A stretch of 64,000 bases of DNA. Origin: an uncultured Selenomonadales bacterium. GTDB taxonomy: Bacteria > Bacillota > Negativicutes > Selenomonadales > Selenomonadaceae. Below, piece by piece: positions 14,133 to 22,121 of the stretch. A model generated the notes under the pieces. It was not told the DNA's origin. It was given only the letters and a program-made list of their open reading frames with translations, and did no database searches. The DNA is taken from the NCBI GenBank assembly GCA_937910665.1, contig CALEPR010000154.1, positions 8,642 through 72,641 on the forward strand. Direction: 5' to 3'. Numbering within the stretch: position 1 is the first letter of the stretch; each line of letters opens with the position of its first letter. The position numbers were made by a program, and so were the translations under genes.

Positions 14133-15471
14133 TTTTGTCCTTCTCTCTGAAATTTTCGATTGATTCACACGAAAAGCCAAAAATCGAATAAAAAAGCCGC
14201 CGAAGTTTCAAAACATTTTTGTGTTCGTCGTACTTTTCAAGGTAAGCAATCATTCCGTTCACACTCGTCCAAACGTCCTCATAAGAAATTTTTCCGGCGG
14301 CAACTTTTCTGTACAACGCCTTGATTTTTCTTCGGTCGCGCGGAACGGCAGTTTTGTTTGCTCTCCTCACGACGTGACCGCTCTCCGTCAAAAAATATTT
14401 CGTCTTGCAATATCGAAAAGGTCTGTCAAGCGGAATGTATTTTGTTTTGTCAGGATTGAATTTAAATTTATTCTTCTCCGCCTGTGAAAACATCGCCGAC
14501 AAAATTTCTTGGCAATTTCTTTTCGGCGGCACAAGATTATAAAAGTCGTCCATATAATGACCACTGCCTTTAATTCTGCACTGCGACTTCAAAAAGTTAT
14601 CGAGTTGTGAAGGATAAGCAATCATTTCAGCTTGGCTCGGCTCAACTCCTAACGGCATTCCGAAACCTGCCGAAACAGTTCTCACAACCGCGTCGCCAAA
14701 TTCGCGAAGTCTGTCATCGAAAATAAATTTCTTGTGTCGCTCATAAATATAGCCGTGATTGGCACTCGGAAAAAATTTCTTGCCGTCCGCAAGAATTATT
14801 CCACCTTCACGACCGTATTTTCTGAAATGTTTATGCAAATCTTTCACGAGCATTTTCTGACTGAAGTGAAAACCTTTATTTGGCAAACTCGCGCCGTTGT
14901 TGTGAATCATACTCGGCAGGTACAACGGCAACAAAACTTTTTGCGTATAAACTTTTTCGACTTGCCTGTCTTGGATTCTCGGCGCGTCAATCGGTCTGAC
15001 TTTTCCGCGCTCACAAAGATTGAAATGAACGTATTTAGAAAATTTGTAAGTGCCGTTTATAATCTCTCGGCGGCTTACCGCAGTCCTGCTGAACAATCGA
15101 ATTTCAAACTGCTGGACACTTTGTTTCCACCTCACACCGTTACAGCATTTTTTACCTGCCTTGTATAAATCGTGATAGTTGAAAACTTCTTCCACACCGC
15201 CGAGTTTTTTACAACGGTCTTGACGTATTTTAAGACGCTTAAGTTGACGACGTAACCGCCGACCTTTGCGTCTGCTCATTCTTGTTAATTCGCCTTCCGT
15301 ACCGATGTCTTTTCGCGTACCGTCTAATCGGCTTTGTTCGCTACAAATGAAATGAGATGAGGTACTTTTCTCACCATGCACACGCTCATTTTGAGGTGGC
15401 GTACTTGCAGGAACATCGGAATTTGCTCCATAAAAATCAAGCTGAAGCTGGCTGTTTCGGGCGTTAGCCAC
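14077..15471 (-). CDS. DGR reverse transcriptase
   Basis: The protein is 464 aa. Reverse-transcriptase motifs appear in order: basic N-terminus, VRPIDAP, motif A-like IILADGKKFFPSA (about 225-237), the DGR-type motif GMPLGVEPSQ (271-280, the L-G-x-x-x-S-Q form rather than the usual Q-G-x-x-x-S-P), catalytic YMDD (306-309), then FNPDKTKY and the thumb. GTG 15471 is preferred because AAAGGAG stands upstream; an in-frame TTG at 15492 overlaps that SD. With Avd it copies the template repeat into mutated cDNA. The template lies just upstream and the variable target 0.8 kb away. Confidence 0.93.
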   Translation of the reverse strand: MANARNSQLQLDFYGANSDVPASTPPQNERVHGEKSTSSHFICSEQSRLDGTRKDIGTEGELTRMSRRKGRRLRRQLKRLKIRQDRCKKLGGVEEVFNYHDLYKAGKKCCNGVRWKQSVQQFEIRLFSRTAVSRREIINGTYKFSKYVHFNLCERGKVRPIDAPRIQDRQVEKVYTQKVLLPLYLPSMIHNNGASLPNKGFHFSQKMLVKDLHKHFRKYGREGGIILADGKKFFPSANHGYIYERHKKFIFDDRLREFGDAVVRTVSAGFGMPLGVEPSQAEMIAYPSQLDNFLKSQCRIKGSGHYMDDFYNLVPPKRNCQEILSAMFSQAEKNKFKFNPDKTKYIPLDRPFRYCKTKYFLTESGHVVRRANKTAVPRDRRKIKALYRKVAAGKISYEDVWTSVNGMIAYLEKYDEHKNVLKLRRLFYSIFGFSCESIENFREKDKNAICNDKTFQTARNRRRI

Positions 15472-15539
15472 AGGAAACGTCTCTCCTTTCAAAAAGGTCT
15501 TTTCTTCACTTTCCGCTACTGTTTTTGACCATTAACTTT

Positions 15540-15663
15540 GAAATCCGGCGCAAGCGCATTAGAATTGTTAGCATTGTTATTGTTGGCACCGCCACTGGTG
15601 TTCACATTACAGAAGTTATTGTTGTTGTAATTAGGAGAAGCACACCACCAGTACACCGCTGAC
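15540..15663 (-). repeat. DGR template repeat (TR)
   Basis: These 124 bp align without gaps to the variable repeat at 16295-16418 (offset 755). All 18 mismatches fall where TR has A on the sense (minus) strand (T on plus), the hallmark of adenine-specific DGR mutagenesis. Read in frame it encodes many AAC/AAT Asn codons (P-N-Y-N-N-N-N-F-C). TR lies between avd and the RT gene, the order known from Bordetella phage. The GC-rich end CCGGCGCAAGCGCA (plus, 15545-15558) is identical in both copies and fits an initiation-of-mutagenic-homology site. Confidence 0.95.
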
Positions 15664-15682
15664 TGAATTAACAGAGACGCAC

Positions 15683-16147
15683 CTAATTTTTGACTAATTT
15701 TCTCTTCAAGTATTCTTTGTCGTGTTTCAAAACGCCTGTCAGCAATTTTCCTTCGTCATCAATCAAACAGCCGAGACTTTCCGCCATTCGGTCAAGTTTT
15801 TTAACTGCTCCGGCTTTATCCTTGTTCTCAAACGCACCTTCAGGATTTAACATCAGCAACTCATAAATGTGAGTAAGCTGAACATCTAAAGCACCTAAAG
15901 CCGCTCTTGAGCGTAAAAGATAACGTTCGCGTTCCTCAAATCGAACTTGGGTTACCGGCGACATCGTATTTGCCATTTCTGCGTTGGCTATAACCTCGTG
16001 TGCAAGATGAATTGTATCCGTAGCCAACAAACGAGAATACCGTGCTGAAAGCCGTGATAAGAACCACAGTGTTTCCGTGTAAATTTTGTTGGCAGTATTG
16101 ATAAATTCCGCCTTGCTTGTACCGCGACGTGTTTTTAAAACAGACAT
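15683..16147 (-). CDS. avd: DGR accessory variability determinant (Avd-like)
   Basis: This is a 154-aa all-helical basic protein (MSVLKTRRGTSKAEF, then helices through LWFLSRLSARYSRL, EVIANAEMANT, ERERYLLRSRAALGALD and LKRKLVKN). Its length and four-helix plan match Avd, the pentameric barrel that binds the RT and template RNA. It sits between the target gene and TR. ATG follows GAGGAG. The assignment rests on position and predicted fold rather than a sequence signature. Confidence 0.82.
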   Translation of the reverse strand: MSVLKTRRGTSKAEFINTANKIYTETLWFLSRLSARYSRLLATDTIHLAHEVIANAEMANTMSPVTQVRFEERERYLLRSRAALGALDVQLTHIYELLMLNPEGAFENKDKAGAVKKLDRMAESLGCLIDDEGKLLTGVLKHDKEYLKRKLVKN

Positions 16148-16174
16148 ACTTAACTCCTCGAATAAAAAATTGAC

Positions 16175-16207
16175 GTGTTATTTTAACACAATTTTCTCCA
16201 TAGTCAA
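16175..16207 (-). promoter_or_regulatory. Candidate promoter with palindrome for avd-TR-RT
   Basis: On the minus strand TTGACT (16202-16207) and TAAAAT (16180-16185) are 16 bp apart, 33 bp before the avd start. GTGTTA-TTT-TAACAC (16175-16189) is a perfect palindrome lying over the -10, a likely operator. This would let the mutagenic machinery be transcribed and repressed apart from the tail genes. Confidence 0.5.
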
Positions 16208-16235
16208 ATTTCCTCGATTTTTGATTTTGCGGCGC

Positions 16236-16261
16236 GTCCCGCACCTTGTCAGGTGCGGGAC
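16236..16261 (-). promoter_or_regulatory. DGR target-recognition hairpin
   Basis: GTCCCGCACCT (16236-16246) and AGGTGCGGGAC (16251-16261) form a perfect 11-bp stem with a 4-nt loop. On the target-sense strand the loop is GACA, matching the GRNA tetraloop known for DGR cruciforms. It lies 24 bp past the target-gene stop and 33 bp past the VR end, the expected place. No U tract follows, which argues against a simple terminator. Confidence 0.85.
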
Positions 16262-16285
16262 AAAACAGATATTAGACCACTGCGC

Positions 16286-18622
16286 TCAGGTCTTGAAAGC
16301 CGGCGCAAGCGCACGAGAATAGGAAGCATAGTAATTGCTGGCACCGCCACTGGTGGACACAATACAGAAGCCAGAGTTGCTGTAACTAGGAGAAGCACAC
16401 CACCAGTACACCGCTGACGACGTGTCAGAATGTTTGTAGCGCACTTTACTGTTTCCTGCGTTATAATACGCCATCTGCGTCTGATGATTTTTTTCGTAAT
16501 CGTTGGCGTAAGTTCTCGCGCCTTGTACTTCAAACTCCGTCAACAATGTTATCGCGTCCACCGTAGCTTTGATATTCGCGTCCACGTTTGAAGAATTTCC
16601 GACCGCGTCTATCCACCTCGTCCACAATCTCATTGCGCTCCTCAAATCTGAAGGCAATGCCGCCAAAAGTGTATCCGCCTTCGGACTTGTCAACGTCGCC
16701 GCCGTTGCGTCATAGCCGACATTCGACGTTGTTTTCAGCGTGTTGTAGCCGCTCGGTGCTGTCGAAGTCGCTCCAAGAATATCGTAGCGCAAATCCGAAC
16801 CTTTCCAGCCGCCATAGTTCGTTCCGTAATATCCTGCACTTCCGCTCGTTGATGTTTGTCCTTTGTGATTCATATTAAAACAAATCGTGCCGTCAGTCGA
16901 ACTCGAATTATATTTCGCGTCCACCAACGCAACATCTTTGCCGCTCGTCAACGCAGATTTAAAGCCGCCCCAGATGATATTATTCTCCGCCGTGCCGTTC
17001 ATCGCATAATTGAAATGCAAAATAAAGACGCACAAATTCTGATTCAACGTCAACTGATTGCCGATTTTGCCGTTCAAAGTTATCTGTTTGCAGTCGCCGA
17101 CGTCCCAGTAAGTGTCGCCTGTGCCGAGCTGTGAAACTTCGGAGATTATATCCCAACTGTTGCTGTTTAATGTGCTGTTGACATTCAACGCGATGGTCGC
17201 CGAGTAAGTCGCATTTGACGGCGCATTGTGATTTGTTCCTGCCGCTTGCGAAACTGTAATCGTCGCCGTACCTGATTTAACGCCGGTTATCGTGACTGTA
17301 TTGCCGTTTCTCTCCACAGTCGCAATCGCCGTGTTTCCTGAGGTAACCGTGATTGTGCCGTCGCTCGGCGTTGTTATCGTGAATGTGCCGGTACTTCCTT
17401 TGTAAATTGTTCCTGAAGTCGGCGAAACGCTTAAACTTCCTGCCGCTTTCGCAATGCTCCACGGGAAAGTTTTCGCCGCCGTCGTGCCGCCAGCCCATTC
17501 GTAATTGCTTTTATCGTTAAGGTCATAGCTTAACGTGTAATCTTTGGCAGTCGTTCCTGTTTTGCCTGTGCAGGTCGCAATCGCACTTGACGGCTCATTT
17601 TCAACCGTCGGAGATTGTTCACTGCCTGTATAAGTCTTTGCCGTGTTCGACACAGTCGGTACGGTTACCGTAGCTTTTGCAATGCTCCATTCAAATTCTT
17701 TCGCGCCGGTCGTGTTGTCTGCCCACTCATAGCGATTTGTATTCGTCAGCGTATAAGTCAACGTGTAATCGTCAGCGTTCGTGCCGCTCTTACCTGTGCA
17801 GGTCGCAATCGTGCTTGACGGCTCATTGTCAACTGTTGGAGATTGTTCACTGCCTGTATAAGTCTTCGCTGTGTTCGAGACAGTTGGAATTGTCACTTTG
17901 GTTTTGCTGACAATCGCCGTATAAGTTGCCGTCAAACTTCCGACCGTTACCGTTATTGTCGTGTATCCAACTGCCACGCCGGTGATTGTCGCAGTTGTGC
18001 CACTCAATGAAACCGTCGCAATGCTTGTGTCTGAAGATGATACATTTATCGTTTCGCTTGAAGTCGTCGCTATCGAAAACGTAGTCGTTTCGCCAACTTT
18101 GACATCGCCTGACACATCGCTCAACACCAAAGTATCAGAACCGCCGCCGCCTGAGTTCCAACTTTCCTGCAATGTCGCTCCGCCTGTCATTATGATTTTT
18201 GAACTGCTGATTGTGTCGTTTGTTCCAACTTTGTCATTGAGTAAATTCGTTATGCCTGCTTGCGTTATAGTGCCGTCAGTGTTCGTGCCGGATATAGAAT
18301 AAAGTTTTACCACGCCAACTTCCTGCAAGGATGAGCCGCCGCCCACTATTATTTTTGAACTGCTAATTGTATCGTTCACGCCGACTTTATTTTGCAGTGC
18401 CTGTGTCATTGCCGCCTGCGTCATCGCGCCGTCGATATTATCTCCTGTCGTAGAATAAAGTTTGACAAGTCCTGCTGAGGTTTCTCCTGCGCCGGACGCT
18501 CCGCCTGTGGCTTCTTCGATTTTTTCATCCAAACCGTCTACAAGGTCTGCCGTTGTCGGAAAATTAACTGGCTTACGCTGTCCTTCTATTTTGGGTCCTT
18601 TCATATGCATTGTTTTCGCCAT
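16286..18622 (-). CDS. DGR-diversified tail protein with Ig-like repeats and lectin-type tip
   Basis: The protein is 778 aa. Residues 52-155 hold two 52-aa N-terminal repeats (KLYS...SSSKII). About 165-238 is a Big2-like Ig domain, 243-394 two near-identical 76-aa repeats (TVSNTAKTYTGSEQSP), and 397-480 a second Big2-like domain. Residues 490-778 resemble DUF6273 with a C-type-lectin-like end, SAVYWWCASP ... ALAPAF. The last 42 residues are encoded by the VR and vary at template Asn codons. It is probably the receptor-binding tip of the phage. ATG follows GGAG. The target gene precedes avd, TR and RT on the same strand. Confidence 0.9.
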   Translation of the reverse strand: MAKTMHMKGPKIEGQRKPVNFPTTADLVDGLDEKIEEATGGASGAGETSAGLVKLYSTTGDNIDGAMTQAAMTQALQNKVGVNDTISSSKIIVGGGSSLQEVGVVKLYSISGTNTDGTITQAGITNLLNDKVGTNDTISSSKIIMTGGATLQESWNSGGGGSDTLVLSDVSGDVKVGETTTFSIATTSSETINVSSSDTSIATVSLSGTTATITGVAVGYTTITVTVGSLTATYTAIVSKTKVTIPTVSNTAKTYTGSEQSPTVDNEPSSTIATCTGKSGTNADDYTLTYTLTNTNRYEWADNTTGAKEFEWSIAKATVTVPTVSNTAKTYTGSEQSPTVENEPSSAIATCTGKTGTTAKDYTLSYDLNDKSNYEWAGGTTAAKTFPWSIAKAAGSLSVSPTSGTIYKGSTGTFTITTPSDGTITVTSGNTAIATVERNGNTVTITGVKSGTATITVSQAAGTNHNAPSNATYSATIALNVNSTLNSNSWDIISEVSQLGTGDTYWDVGDCKQITLNGKIGNQLTLNQNLCVFILHFNYAMNGTAENNIIWGGFKSALTSGKDVALVDAKYNSSSTDGTICFNMNHKGQTSTSGSAGYYGTNYGGWKGSDLRYDILGATSTAPSGYNTLKTTSNVGYDATAATLTSPKADTLLAALPSDLRSAMRLWTRWIDAVGNSSNVDANIKATVDAITLLTEFEVQGARTYANDYEKNHQTQMAYYNAGNSKVRYKHSDTSSAVYWWCASPSYSNSGFCIVSTSGGASNYYASYSRALAPAFKT
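16295..16418 (-). repeat. DGR variable repeat (VR)
   Basis: These 124 bp encode the C-terminal residues of the 778-aa protein (about 736-776). Relative to TR, 18 positions differ and all correspond to A in TR. Asn codons became Ser, Gly, Ile, Tyr and Arg codons. The identical flanks and the conserved cysteines and tryptophans between the changed codons form the scaffold. Confidence 0.95.
17441..17896 (-). repeat. Two tandem 228-bp repeats in the target gene
   Basis: Units at about 17669-17896 and 17441-17668 encode near-identical 76-aa Ig-like repeats. Nucleotide identity is also high, pointing to recent duplication and possible length variation by recombination. Confidence 0.8.
18158..18469 (-). 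repeat. Two tandem 156-bp repeats near the target N-terminus
   Basis: Units 18314-18469 and 18158-18313 encode 52-aa repeats sharing KLYS, DGxxTQA and NDTISSSKII. They probably belong to the stalk that attaches the protein to the tail. Confidence 0.75.
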
Positions 18623-18628
18623 TCAGTT

Positions 18629-18808
18629 TCACTCCTCATCATCTGTAAAATAAATCCAATAGGCATTGTCATCTTCAGGTTCTGTTTGACTTACTACTAT
18701 ATTGATGTCGCCTGTAAGTGCAATTAGTCCTGCCAACTTGCGAATCGAACCACTTGCCGCCGCCGCAAGTGCATCATATTGTGATTTCGTTATCAACGTA
18801 TCGCTCAT
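18629..18808 (-). CDS. Small tail-region protein (59 aa)
   Basis: This short frame begins MSDTLITKSQYDALAAAASG and ends in an acidic WIYFTDDEE. A perfect AAAGGAGG lies just before the ATG, and the stop is 7 bp before the target-gene ATG, so the two are likely co-translated. It could be a fibre adaptor or chaperone for the diversified protein; function unknown. Confidence 0.6.
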   Translation of the reverse strand: MSDTLITKSQYDALAAAASGSIRKLAGLIALTGDINIVVSQTEPEDDNAYWIYFTDDEE

Positions 18809-18826
18809 AACTGCCTCCTTTCAAAA

Positions 18827-18867
18827 GACAACGGCGACAGACTTCATAAAAAAATCTGCCGCCTGTC
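18827..18867. other. Imperfect hairpin between fibre genes
   Basis: GACAACGGCGACAGA and TCTGCCGCCTGTC can pair with one or two bulges around an A/T-rich loop. Downstream T content on the minus strand is weak (TCTTTT), so it may slow or end transcription before the DGR target segment, or be an mRNA-stability element. Confidence 0.35.
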
Positions 18868-18892
18868 TTTATTCAGTTGCTTTTTTCAGGAA

Positions 18893-19564
18893 TCAGTTGA
18901 AGTACGTTGCGAGCGTTACCGAAACATCACTGTCGCTTGCGATGTCTGCCGTTGTAAGCACATTCGCCGCCGCAATTCCTGCGTCTACCGCATTGCCGTG
19001 AGCGTCGAATTTCGCGATATTGTTTTCAACCGCATCGGCGTCTTTGTCCTGCTTACCGGAAATGTCAACGTGCAAGCCGTCAGATTGGAGCGTAATTGCA
19101 TTATTCGCCACCGTCGAAATTTTTACGTTAATCTGGTAACCGTTGACGTTAATGCTGTTATCTCCGGCTGTGTAAGTGTCCACGAGTTTGTTCACGTTGA
19201 TAAAGCTGTAGCTCGTCGCGTCCACACCTTTATCGGTGGTTTTAATCGCCAAAACCAAAACGGGCTTGCCTTCTAAGTTCGGATTCGTCGCTCCGACATA
19301 AGTGTCGGAATCAAACTCGAAATTATCGACAAAGCCGGTCTTCGTCGCGTCAACGACCATTTCCGCCGCAAGGTCAAGCGTAAACGCCGCCGTTGTCGTC
19401 GTGTCCGACGTGGTGTAGAACGAAAGCTGGTTACCGTTGACGACTTTCGCGCCTTTAATAGCGTCATCAGCCTTTGCCTCTACTGCCTGAATTTTCGTGT
19501 CTGCCTTCGACGCAAATGCGTCCAATGCGTTGAGTTTCAAGAGTTTGTTCATATCTACTGACAT
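18893..19564 (-). CDS. Tail fibre/decorating protein with YFN tail motif (223 aa)
   Basis: ATG 19564 has GGAGG 8 nt upstream; an ATG 15 bases earlier lacks an SD. The protein begins with a short coiled coil (residues 5-35), then beta-rich sequence with N-G-Y-Q-I and ITLQSDGLHVDISGK, typical of fibre proteins. It ends DIASDSDVSVTLATYFN. The same closing motif ends both halves of the next gene, which points to a shared attachment element. Confidence 0.6.
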   Translation of the reverse strand: MSVDMNKLLKLNALDAFASKADTKIQAVEAKADDAIKGAKVVNGNQLSFYTTSDTTTTAAFTLDLAAEMVVDATKTGFVDNFEFDSDTYVGATNPNLEGKPVLVLAIKTTDKGVDATSYSFINVNKLVDTYTAGDNSINVNGYQINVKISTVANNAITLQSDGLHVDISGKQDKDADAVENNIAKFDAHGNAVDAGIAAANVLTTADIASDSDVSVTLATYFN

Positions 19565-19579
19565 TTTATTTTCCTCCAT

Positions 19580-19954
19580 TTAATTGAAATAATTATCCAA
19601 CACGCCTTCAACCTCATCATCGGTTGCCACTTCACCATCTTCAACGGAACTTGCGCCGCCGTCTGTGTGTGCGGCAGAACTTCCTCCGTTAAAATATTGG
19701 TCTAAAACTTCCTGAACCTCTGAATCGGTTGCAATTTTTTCTTCGTCCACCTCTACGCCACCCTCTCCGCCCTTCGCAGTTTTTATCGCCTCTGCCACTT
19801 TTAAAAGAGCTACTGCTATGAACGCCGTGCCTGCACTTATCGCACTCGCCAAATTTTTTTCTCGCTGTTCAAGTTCTTCTTGCGATACATAATTTTCAGC
19901 GATTATGTCAAAAAGTTCTCGGACGGCGTTTTCTCCTAAAAATTCTGTTGTCAT
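19580..19954 (-). CDS. Tail-associated protein with duplicated YFN motif (124 aa)
   Basis: An N-terminal helical part (1-65) is followed by two acidic repeats, IATDSEVQEVLDQYFN and VATDDEVEGVLDNYFN, the second at the very C-terminus. The motif is found at the end of the neighbouring 223-aa protein too. Such [IV]A[TS]DxEV..L..YF ends are frequent in Bacillota phage tail proteins and are probably interaction tags. Function unproven. Confidence 0.6.
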   Translation of the reverse strand: MTTEFLGENAVRELFDIIAENYVSQEELEQREKNLASAISAGTAFIAVALLKVAEAIKTAKGGEGGVEVDEEKIATDSEVQEVLDQYFNGGSSAAHTDGGASSVEDGEVATDDEVEGVLDNYFN

Positions 19955-20139
19955 TCTTCACCGTCTCCTCGTTTCGATTGCTCAAAAATTTCGTCCAGCC
20001 TTTCGCGTGTAAATTCCACAAATTTAACTTTCAAAATTTTCTCTTCATCAACACTCAAAACGCCTTCATTCGTCACGTTGAATCCATCGCCGACTATAAC
20101 TGCGCCGAGTTTGTTTTTTGTCGCCGGTCTCATTTCCAT
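19951..20139 (-). CDS. Small fibre-linked protein (62 aa)
   Basis: The protein starts MEMRPATKNKLGAVIVGDGF, followed by NVTNEGVLSV. The K-L-G-x-V-I-x-G-x-x-x-x-x-x-x-G-x-(I/L)-S pattern recurs in the 688-aa baseplate protein (DKLGYVIAGENLDID). A charged helical tail follows. It overlaps the next gene by 4 bp. It looks like a stand-alone copy of the fibre-attachment turn. Confidence 0.6.
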   Translation of the reverse strand: MEMRPATKNKLGAVIVGDGFNVTNEGVLSVDEEKILKVKFVEFTRERLDEIFEQSKRGDGEE

Positions 20140-20153
20140 TCAGACCGCCGCCT

Positions 20154-21317
20154 TCAAGAGTTAAAACTACACGCCAACGCCGTCAAACACGCAGGTTTTG
20201 CAATCCAATCGTAGGAAACTGAAATTTCATTTCCAACATTCGCCGTCACCAAAAGCGTTTGAGTTTTTTCTTTGTACGTCCACTCGCCACCGCCGCTGAC
20301 TTGCAAACTTTCAGGTCGCGCATTGTGAGCGAGTTTAAATGCTTGCTGTCTTCCTGTGCCAACTCCTAAAATTTCATTTCCGACCGCGCCGGATTTTTGA
20401 TAATTTTCAACCTTGAGCGTGACGATGTTTGAAGTCGTTTCCGTCGCCGTAAATTCAAAATTTTCTTCAATCTCCTCGCCTTTTTCGTAACTCGCCGTGT
20501 GTGTCATTTCAGAAAAATTATTTGAATTTCCAAAGATGATGAACATTTTAAACTCTGTGTCGGAAATTTTTGGATGTTTTATCATCGCGTGTGCTCGACT
20601 GACTTCGTTGTCCAAAGTGAGTTGCTTTGTGATTAAAACGCTCCGACCTTCCATCGTTGCCGTTTTATCTTCTTTCCAATGATGAATTTTGACATTATTT
20701 AAAATCGCAGTACTCGTGCCGGGTCTGTCTACTTCCAACTCGGCTTTGAATCTTATCGCATTGCCTTTGTCTTTGATTTTTTCGCAAGCAACGTATTCGC
20801 TCCAGTCTCCGGCATCATTTTGAACCGACGCAAAAACATTTACCGCGCCGCCGCTGTTTTCAGTCTTCGCAACTTCGATTCCGTTAATTTTTACCGATTC
20901 TTTGCTCAACTTGAAAACATTGCTGAAAAAAACATCTTTTTTGATTTGTGTGTTCACGCCGACCATTTCAATTTTTGTGACTGAAGGCAATTCAGCATTG
21001 TTTCCGATTTGCATCGCAACTGCAACATCGATAATTTTTCCGCCAAACGCCGTCAATTCGTTTTCGGTCAACGCTTGCAGTTCGGCTTTCGTGATTCCTT
21101 CCTGCAAAACCAATTCGGCGGTTAAATCGCTCTCATTCATCATTTTCCAAATGCCGTCATCGCGTTTGCGCCATTTTCCGCCGTCCACGCTGAGCAAATA
21201 TTTTGTCAAAGTATTTTCCGGCTCGGCTGAATCAATCACAATTCCTGTAACTCTCTCGATATTTGAACAGTCAATCGCGGTTGCAGGAGTTGTTTTTATA
21301 AGAACATTTTTTATCAA
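20154..21317 (-). CDS. Tail/baseplate protein of unknown family (387 aa)
   Basis: TTG 21317 follows GGTGTGAAAA. The protein is beta-rich with several sandwich-like segments (WRKRDDGIWKMM, DWSEYVACEKIKD, ILGVGTGRQQAFKLAH, EISVSYDW) and no enzyme motif. Position between the lectin-like fibre and the small YFN proteins suggests a fibre or collar component. Low Cys content and length fit a trimeric fibre knob. Confidence 0.6.
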   Translation of the reverse strand: MIKNVLIKTTPATAIDCSNIERVTGIVIDSAEPENTLTKYLLSVDGGKWRKRDDGIWKMMNESDLTAELVLQEGITKAELQALTENELTAFGGKIIDVAVAMQIGNNAELPSVTKIEMVGVNTQIKKDVFFSNVFKLSKESVKINGIEVAKTENSGGAVNVFASVQNDAGDWSEYVACEKIKDKGNAIRFKAELEVDRPGTSTAILNNVKIHHWKEDKTATMEGRSVLITKQLTLDNEVSRAHAMIKHPKISDTEFKMFIIFGNSNNFSEMTHTASYEKGEEIEENFEFTATETTSNIVTLKVENYQKSGAVGNEILGVGTGRQQAFKLAHNARPESLQVSGGGEWTYKEKTQTLLVTANVGNEISVSYDWIAKPACLTALACSFNS

Positions 21318-21320
21318 TTT

Positions 21321-22121
21321 TCACACCGCCTTCCTCAAGCGCAATCCGATATTTCTGATTCTTACATTCGGCTTGTCGTCGCACAAATAAAAAGCACCGC
21401 ACAGCGCATTGTTGCTGACGAAGCCGCTATTAAACGCACTCTCGTTTTCAAGACACTGATAATCGCTCAAAATTCCTTCCGCTACCACATCACTTTGATT
21501 TTTCGCGAGAAATACATCGCCTAAATCATAATTCAGTGTCTTTGCAGTCAAAAGTTGTGTCGGATAACCACTACCTGACGGAGCGATTTTTGTATCAATC
21601 ATCACGCCGTCGCCTTTGTTGCTCAAAATGTGTATCGTGTCGCTTTCCGTTGTAAGACCAAAGTACCATTGACCAAAATCCTCTGCGCCCCACACATTTT
21701 TAATTCCGTGATATGTCGCGCCCATTTTGCCGTCAATGCCGGACAGTGCCTTTTGAATGTTGCTTTCTCCAAATTCTATCAACATCAATCTTGCCAAAAG
21801 GTGCATATCGTAAATATTGAACGGCTCGGCGTTATATTCCGCCGCCTTCGTTTTCAGTTCATTGTAGGCAAAATTTCCTTTGATTATATCCTCACCGATT
21901 AAAACGCCTGAATCATTGATTCTGCCGTTCGTGACAAAACTCGGATGGATATGATAACCTGTCTTTGCCTTGTCGCTAATCATATATGCGAAACAATTTT
22001 CTCGCTCCGCGCCCGCAGGAAGTTTTTCATTGCGAACCCAGATGTTAGGCAGAAAAATATAATTGTTGCCGTCAACTTGTCTTTTTTCCATTTGATTGAA
22101 CGGAAAATTGCGCTCATTCAT
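21321..22121 (-). CDS. Putative receptor-binding protein with FGE/C-type-lectin-like fold (266 aa)
   Basis: The pattern runs FLPNIWVRNEK, then GYHIHPSFVTNG, DMHLLARLMLIEFG, ATYHGIKNVWGAEDFGQW, and ends NIGLRLRKAV. This follows the layout of formylglycine-generating-enzyme-like (C-type lectin) domains that end phage fibres (H-P-A-F, L-x-x-I-E-F-G, G-I-x-N-x-W-G, G-x-R-L). It has no template-like Asn block and is not linked to the TR, so it is a fixed relative of the DGR-diversified tip. Confidence 0.6.
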   Translation of the reverse strand: MNERNFPFNQMEKRQVDGNNYIFLPNIWVRNEKLPAGAERENCFAYMISDKAKTGYHIHPSFVTNGRINDSGVLIGEDIIKGNFAYNELKTKAAEYNAEPFNIYDMHLLARLMLIEFGESNIQKALSGIDGKMGATYHGIKNVWGAEDFGQWYFGLTTESDTIHILSNKGDGVMIDTKIAPSGSGYPTQLLTAKTLNYDLGDVFLAKNQSDVVAEGILSDYQCLENESAFNSGFVSNNALCGAFYLCDDKPNVRIRNIGLRLRKAV

